64,000 bases of DNA. Origin: Sabethes cyaneus (lineage: Eukaryota > Arthropoda > Insecta > Diptera > Culicidae). The notes under the pieces are model-generated. The model was not told the DNA's origin. It saw only the letters and a list, made by a program, of their open reading frames with translations, and ran no database searches. The position numbers and the translations under genes were made by a program. The DNA lies in assembly GCF_943734655.1 (NCBI RefSeq), contig NC_071353.1, positions 150,922,179 through 150,986,178 on the forward strand, given 5' to 3'. Below, piece after piece: positions 58,931 through 64,000 of this stretch; position 1 is the stretch's first letter; every line of letters begins with the position of its first letter.

Positions 58931-61080
58931 AAAATCTCTCTTTGAATCCCTTCCTGAGGACTCAAACTTGAACCTTTCTTGAGATCTTGCTTAGACACGT
59001 CCCTTGACTCGTTGACCTTTCCTTCGTCTCATTCTCAGACTTCTGTTTTTGATCCTTAACCCTTAAAAAGTGTACGTTGAGTTCTTTTTATACCTTTCTT
59101 AAAGTCTTCCTTAGACCCTCTCTTGGACTATTTCTTTGATCTTTTTTTTCTCTTTCATTGCCTTTTTCTGACTCGTTCTTTGTCACTTTCTTTCCTTACC
59201 TTTTAGACTTTTTATACTCTTCTCACAGTTTAGGTCCTTGGTTTTTAGTGTAAAAAGACTACATTTAAGCTCTTTTCCCAAATCCCTTTTTATTCTAATT
59301 TTGACACTTCTTTTAAGTTTCATTGTCTAGTTTTTTACTGTCTTTCGTATACTCTTTTGACTCTTAGTTTGTTCATTTTTTTTACTCTTTTTTTGAATCC
59401 TTTCCTCAACGCTTTCCTCGTCTCTTTCTTTGATTCTTTGCTTGACTTTTGTTCGATCTCTTTTTTGACTCTTTCTTTAGCTCTTCCTGTTAAATTAACC
59501 ATGCTTAATTTGAGCGTCTTAGTAGAATAGCTGAAACGATAAGAATTCCTATCTTTCTGTAAGTCTTTCATTGGGTGAATCAATTAGTCACTGTCTTTGA
59601 ATTTTACTTTGACTCTTTCTGTGATTTTTTCTATCGAGTTTTCTTCTTTTTGTTTAGCTCTCTGTTTGACTCTTCTTCGCAATATTTCTTTGTCTCTTTC
59701 CTTGACCCTTTCTTTGACTTTTCGTTTGATTTTTTCGTTGGCTCTTTTCTTATCTCTTTTCTGCCTCTTTCTTTGACACCTTCTTTAGTTCTCTCTATGA
59801 TTATTTCCTTCCCACTTTTCTTAACAAATTTTTGGATTTTTTCATTGTTTTTTTTTTATTTTTGCTTTTCCATTGGTTCTTTTTCGGACTCTTTGGTTCT
59901 TTTTTGTCTATTTTATCAACTACTGGTTCACTTATCTCAAAGAAGGTGTATGTCAGGTTTTAATGAAGTACTTTTCCTTGACACTTTTACTTTTTATTTG
60001 ACTTTTTCTTTGATTCTTTCTGTAAAATTAACCATTGCCTATTTGAGCATCTTAGTAGAAACGTTAAAAAATCATATCTTCCTGTGAATTTTCCATTGAT
60101 TCTCCCTAGGACTCTTTCTTTGAATTTTACTTTGACTTTTTCTGTAACTTTTTCTTTGACTTTTTCTTTTGCGCTATCTACTTTTTGTTTAACTCTTTAT
60201 TTGACTCTTCTTTTGGATATTTCGTTGTTTCTTTCTCGAACCCTTTCTTAAACTCTTTCTTTGACTTTTTGGTTGACCTTTTCGTTGGCTCTTTCCTTAT
60301 CTCTTTTTTTTAACTTTATCTCTGACTCTTTCTTTGGTTATTTCCTTGGCTACTTCCTTGACCTTATTTGACACTTACTTTAACTCTCTCTTCGTCTTGT
60401 ATTATTTTTTCTTTGACTCTTTATGTTATCTTTCCTTTGACTTATTTTTTAAACCTTTCTATGGCTTGTGCTTTGACGCTTTCCTTGATTCTTTCTCTGG
60501 CTCTTTCTTTGAGTCTTCCTTTCACTTTTTAGACTCTTATTTTGTAATTTTTTTGATTTTTTCATTGTTTTTTGTTTGTTTGTGCTTTTCCATTGGTTCT
60601 TTATTTGATTCTTTCTTTGGCTCTTTTTTCACTGTTTCTTGAAATCTTTTCCCCCTTTTACCAATTACTGGTTCCTCTATCTCAAGGGTACACTGGAGTC
60701 GCTTTTTACGCGAATTTCGGAATTTTGCGATTTTTTATGCGGATTTAATTTGCGCGGAACGTAACCTTTATGTAAAAAGCGACTTGAGTGTGTATGTCAA
60801 GTTCAATGAAATACTTTTTTTGCCCCTTTTTTTGGCTCTGACTTTTTCTTTGACTCTTTGTTTGATTCCTTCATTACTTTTGTTGGACTCTTTTCTTGTC
60901 TCTTTCTTGAACGACTTTTTCTTTTACACTTTCTTTAGCCCAATTCCAAATACAATGTCAAGTCCAATTTCAATACCTACTTTAAGTTTAATGCCAAGTC
61001 CAATTTCAACTCTGATTTTAGGTCTACTTCGATTTCACATTTCATTCTAAATCCTACACTAGACTATTTTAAATGGTCAA
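58930..61080 (+). repeat. Family E 12-mer array with ~700-bp internal duplication
   Basis: Diverged TTTCTTTGACTC 12-mers throughout. Distinctive islands show that 59475-59990 is duplicated at 60010-60830: AAATTAACCAT with TTGAGCGTCTTAGTAGAA (59490 and 60035), TTTTCCATTGGTTCTTT (59867 and 60587) and TACTGGTTC (59921 and 60666). Offset grows from 545 to about 738 through indels. The second copy carries a MITE. Confidence 0.75.
60689..60794. mobile_element. 106-bp MITE with ~20-bp imperfect TIRs
   Basis: Left end TACACTGGAGTCGCTTTTTA and right end (reverse complement) TACACACTCAAGTCGCTTTT differ by a 2-nt insertion and one or two substitutions. It is TA-flanked and non-coding. It interrupts the second copy of the family E duplication. 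The first copy is intact at the matching point (about 59940-59950). Confidence 0.75.
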
Positions 61081-61129
61081 TATAAAATTCCAAAAATTCA
61101 AGTCCGAAAATTTAAGACACAAAATTTAG

Positions 61130-63535
61130 GTCTATGTCTAGGTCGAGATCCAAGTCTAAGTCCAGGTCCAGGTTCAGGTTCAGGTTCAGTTCCAAGTCCT
61201 GGTCCAGGTTCAGGTTCAAAATCAGGTCCAGGTCCAAGTTCAGTTCCAAGTTCAAGTCCAGGTGCAGATTCAGGTCTAAGTCCAAGTTCAGGTCCAGCTT
61301 CAGTTCCAAATACAAGTTAAGGTCAAGGTCCAAGTCGAAATCCAGTTTCAGGTCCAGGTCCAAGTTCAAGTCCAAGTCCAGATCCAGGTCTAAGTCCAGG
61401 TTCAGGTCCAAATTCAGTTCCAAGTCCAAGTCCAAGGTCAGGTCCCAGTCCATGTCCAAGTCCAAGTCCATATCCAAGTATACGGCCTGGTCCAGGTCCA
61501 GGTCCAGGTCCAAGTCCAAGTTCACCTCCGGGTCCAAGTTCAGTTCCAGTTCCAAGTTTAGTTCCAGTTCCAGGTCTAGGTCCAAGTCCATATCCAGGTC
61601 TAAGTCCAAGTTTAGGTCCAGGTTCAGATTCAGTTCTAAGTCCAAATCCAAGTCCAAGTCCAGGTCTAGGTCCAAGGCCAACTTCCAGTACAGGTCCAGG
61701 TCCATGTTCAGAGCGAAGTCTAAGTCCAGGTCTAGCTTTAGTTCCAAATCCAAGTCCAGGTCCAGGTCCAAGTCCAAGTCCAGGTACAGGTTCAGGTCCA
61801 AGTCCATGTCCAGATCCAAGTCTAAGTCCAGGTCCACGTTTGAGTTCAAGTCCAAGTCCAAATCCAAGATCACGTCCACGCCCAGGCCCAAGTTCAGTTC
61901 CAAGTCCAAGTCCAGGTCCAAGTCCAAGTCCAGGTCCAGATCCAGGTCCATTTCCAGATCCGTCCAGATCCGAGTCTAAGTCTAGGTCTACGTTCAAGGA
62001 CCAGATTCAGGTCCAAGTCCAAGTCTAGGTCCAGGTTCTACTCCAGGTCTAGGTACAGGTCCAAGGTCCATGTGCAGACTTAAGTCCAAGTCCAGGTTCA
62101 CGTTCATGTCCAGGTCCAGCTTCAGTTCCAAGTCCACGTCCATGTCCAGGTCCAATTTTGATTCCAAGTCCAAGTCCAGGTCCAGGTTCAGGTTCTAGCC
62201 CAGGTCTAAGTCCAAATCCAAGTCCACGTCCAGGTTCAGGTCCAAGTTCAGTTGAATGTCCAAGTCCAGATCCTGGCCCGGAGCCAGGTCCAACTCCAAG
62301 TCCAAGTTCAGGTCCAGGGCCAAGTCCTGGTCCCTGTCCAGATCCGAGTCTAAATCCAGGTCCACGTTCAAGGACCAGATCCAGGTCCAAGTGCAAGTCT
62401 AGGTCCAGGTCCAGGTTCAGTTCCAAGTCCACGTCAAAGTCCTCGTCCAAGTTCAGGTCTAAATCCAAGTCCAAGTCCAGGTCCAGGTTATAGTCCAAGT
62501 CCAGGTTCAGGTCCAGATCAAGGTCTAAGTCCAAATCCAAGTCCACGTCCATGTCCAGGTCCAAGTTCAGTTGAATATCCAAGTACAAGTCCAGGCCCAG
62601 ATCCAGGTCCAACTCCAAGTCCAAGTCCAGGATAAGGGCCAAGTCCTGGTCCATGTCCAGATCCGAGTCTAAGTCCAGGTCCACGTTCAAGGACCAGATC
62701 CAGGTCCAAGTGCAAGTCTAGGTCCAGGTCCAGATTCAGTTCCAAGTCCAAGTCTAGGTCAAAGTCCTCGTCCAAGTCCAGGTCTAAATCCAGGTCCAAG
62801 TCCAAGTCCAGATTCAGGTTCTAGTTCAGGTCTAGGTAGGTGTAGACTATAGTCTAAGTCCAGGTTCACGTTCAAGTCCAGGTCCAGCTTCAGGTCCAAA
62901 TCCACGTCCATATCCAGGTCCAATTTTAGTTCCAAGTCCAAGTCCAGGTTCAGGTCCAGATCCAGGTCTAAGTCCAAATTCAAGTCCACGTCCAGGTCCA
63001 GGTCCAAGTTCAGTTGAACGTTCTAGTCCAGATCCAGGTCCAACTCTTAGTCCTAGTCCAGGTTTAGGGCCAAATCCTGGTCCAGGTCCAAGTTCAGTTC
63101 CAAGTTCACGTTCAAGGACCAGATCCAGGTCCAAGTGCAAGTCTAGGTCCAGGTCCAGATTCAGTTCCAAGTCCAAGTCTAGGTCAAAGTCCTCGTCCAA
63201 GTTCAGGTCTAAATCCAGGTCCAAGTCCAAGTCCAGGTTCAGGTTCTAGTCCAATTCCAGGTTCAGGTCCAGATCCAGGTCTAAGTCCAAATTCAGGTCC
63301 ATGTCCAGGTCCAAGTCCAAGTTCAGTTGAATGTCCAAGTCCAGATCCAGGTCCAACTCTTAGTCCAAGTCCAGGTTCAGGGCCAAATCCTGGTCCAGGT
63401 CCAAGTTCAGTTCCAAGTCCAAATCCAGGTCCAGGTCCATGTCCAGATCCGAGTCCAAGCCCAGGTCCACGTTCAAGTCCAAGTCCAAGTACAGGTCCAG
63501 GTCCAAATTCAGGTCTAAGTCCAAATCCAATGTAA
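61130..63535 (+). repeat. Family F CCARGT hexamer satellite with higher-order units
   Basis: 2.4 kb made almost entirely of hexamers CCAAGT and CCAGGT with variants (TCTAAGTC, TTCAGT). Because the unit is a multiple of three, all frames on both strands stay open for hundreds of codons, giving D-L repeats on minus and S-K/S-R repeats on plus. These are not genes on present evidence. The marker AGGACCAGAT occurs at about 62371, 62690 and 63115, with a variant near 61997, so higher-order units of about 320-425 bp exist. Confidence 0.9.
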
Positions 63536-64000
63536 ATGGTAAAGGATAGTTTTTCTTTTTTGATTATAGTCACTCTAACAGGTTGGGTCATTCGTGATTT
63601 CTGCGGTGTTGGGATACCGGGATTGACCCCGCAAAGAATAAATGAGAAAAAGGGAGAAACGGGAAAATGGGACAGAAAAATATGGAAAGAAAAATACGAA
63701 AGGGCTCAAGTAAAAAGTAAAACGGCCGAGAAAAAGAGGAAAACAAGGAAAACCAGAGAGCAAAGGGAAAAAGGGGAGGGAGAAAAGAAAGAAATTCAAG
63801 GAATCGAAAAGAGAAAAATAAAAGGAAGGGTGGATACAGACAAAGAGAACAAAAACGAGAAAGTAACAAGAATAAAAAAATTAAATTGGAAACGCAAGAG
63901 AGAAAGGAAAGACGGAAAACGGGAAAAGAAATGACAAAAAACGAGTGAAAAACAAAAGGAAACAGTAATGAAATTAAGAAAAAATGGGACAGGACACGAA
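63536..64000 (-). repeat. Family A block, reverse orientation, to window end
   Basis: A ~100-nt unique spacer (63536-63640) is followed by purine-rich family A that runs off the end of the window. Confidence 0.6.

Larger units (their letters stand above)
28903..64000 (+). other. Intron 3 of the rdgA-like gene, open at window end (at least 35 kb)
   Basis: Begins GTGAGT. The next exon should carry the rest of the second C1 domain. I looked through the unique stretches up to 64000 for the expected C-x2-C/H-x2-C wording and found none, although exons under about 60 codons can be missed by eye. The intron is therefore probably very long and filled with the elements listed below. Confidence 0.7.

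Noticed and set aside
61112..63591. Opposed long frames coding D-L repeats (-) and S-K/S-R repeats (+)
   Set aside because: A hexamer unit keeps every frame open automatically. There is no promoter, splice or domain evidence for a gene.

Overview
The window is insect nuclear DNA, most likely from a culicid mosquito. It holds the 5' part of one recognisable gene buried in about 60 kb of repeats. The gene is a type IV (zeta/iota class) diacylglycerol kinase, the orthologue of Drosophila rdgA, on the + strand. The insect assignment rests on the wording of the C1-domain exon (positions 28699-28902). The mosquito assignment is an impression from the style of several dispersed repeats and is less certain.

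Gene layout: exon 1 (11224-11669, start uncertain), a 266-bp intron, exon 2 (11936-12074), a 16.6-kb intron, exon 3 (28699-28902), then an intron that is still open at the window end, at least 35 kb later. Splice phases agree across both complete introns. Exons 2 and 3 encode the first cysteine-rich C1 domain and the start of the second. The rest of C1-2, the kinase catalytic domain and the ankyrin repeats must lie beyond 64000. I see no other host gene.

Repeat layout. Seven simple or tandem families fill most of the window. A: degenerate ~21-nt GTCCCGTTTTTCCTCTTTTT units, strongly strand-asymmetric, in both orientations (1-3150, 5270-9960, many blocks to 52950, and 63640-64000). B: GTCGTCTTTTTG-type blocks (10000-11040, 13060-14300, 16290-16670, 18890-20040, 57720-58500). 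C: ~75-nt AAAAGGCCTTTAGAAGC units (23340-26520, 36890-39200). D: ~144-bp tandem units inside a composite element ending in (GACA)n (20050-23335, 33930-34770). E: 12-mer TTTCTTTGACTC arrays (58930-61080). F: a CCARGT hexamer satellite with higher-order units (61130-63535). H: ACTTGAATTTGG-like tracts (41540-41660, 47165-47450).

Mobile elements are embedded in these: tRNA-derived SINEs, a frameshifted non-LTR reverse-transcriptase copy (30168-31850) plus several small RT relics, a LINE tail, a truncated retroelement with a perfect 21-bp target duplication (53142-53587), foldback elements, and at least four short TIR elements. One TIR element (17233-17505) carries a nearly perfect 74-nt tRNA cloverleaf. 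Another (60689-60794) sits in one copy of a duplicated segment whose other copy keeps the empty site.

Nothing here works as a multi-gene system. The points of interest are the architecture of the giant introns, the ~3-kb inverted and direct duplications of the family A array around 1-9000, the hexamer satellite, and the small elements with clear insertion histories. Most long open frames in the window are artefacts of compositionally biased repeats.
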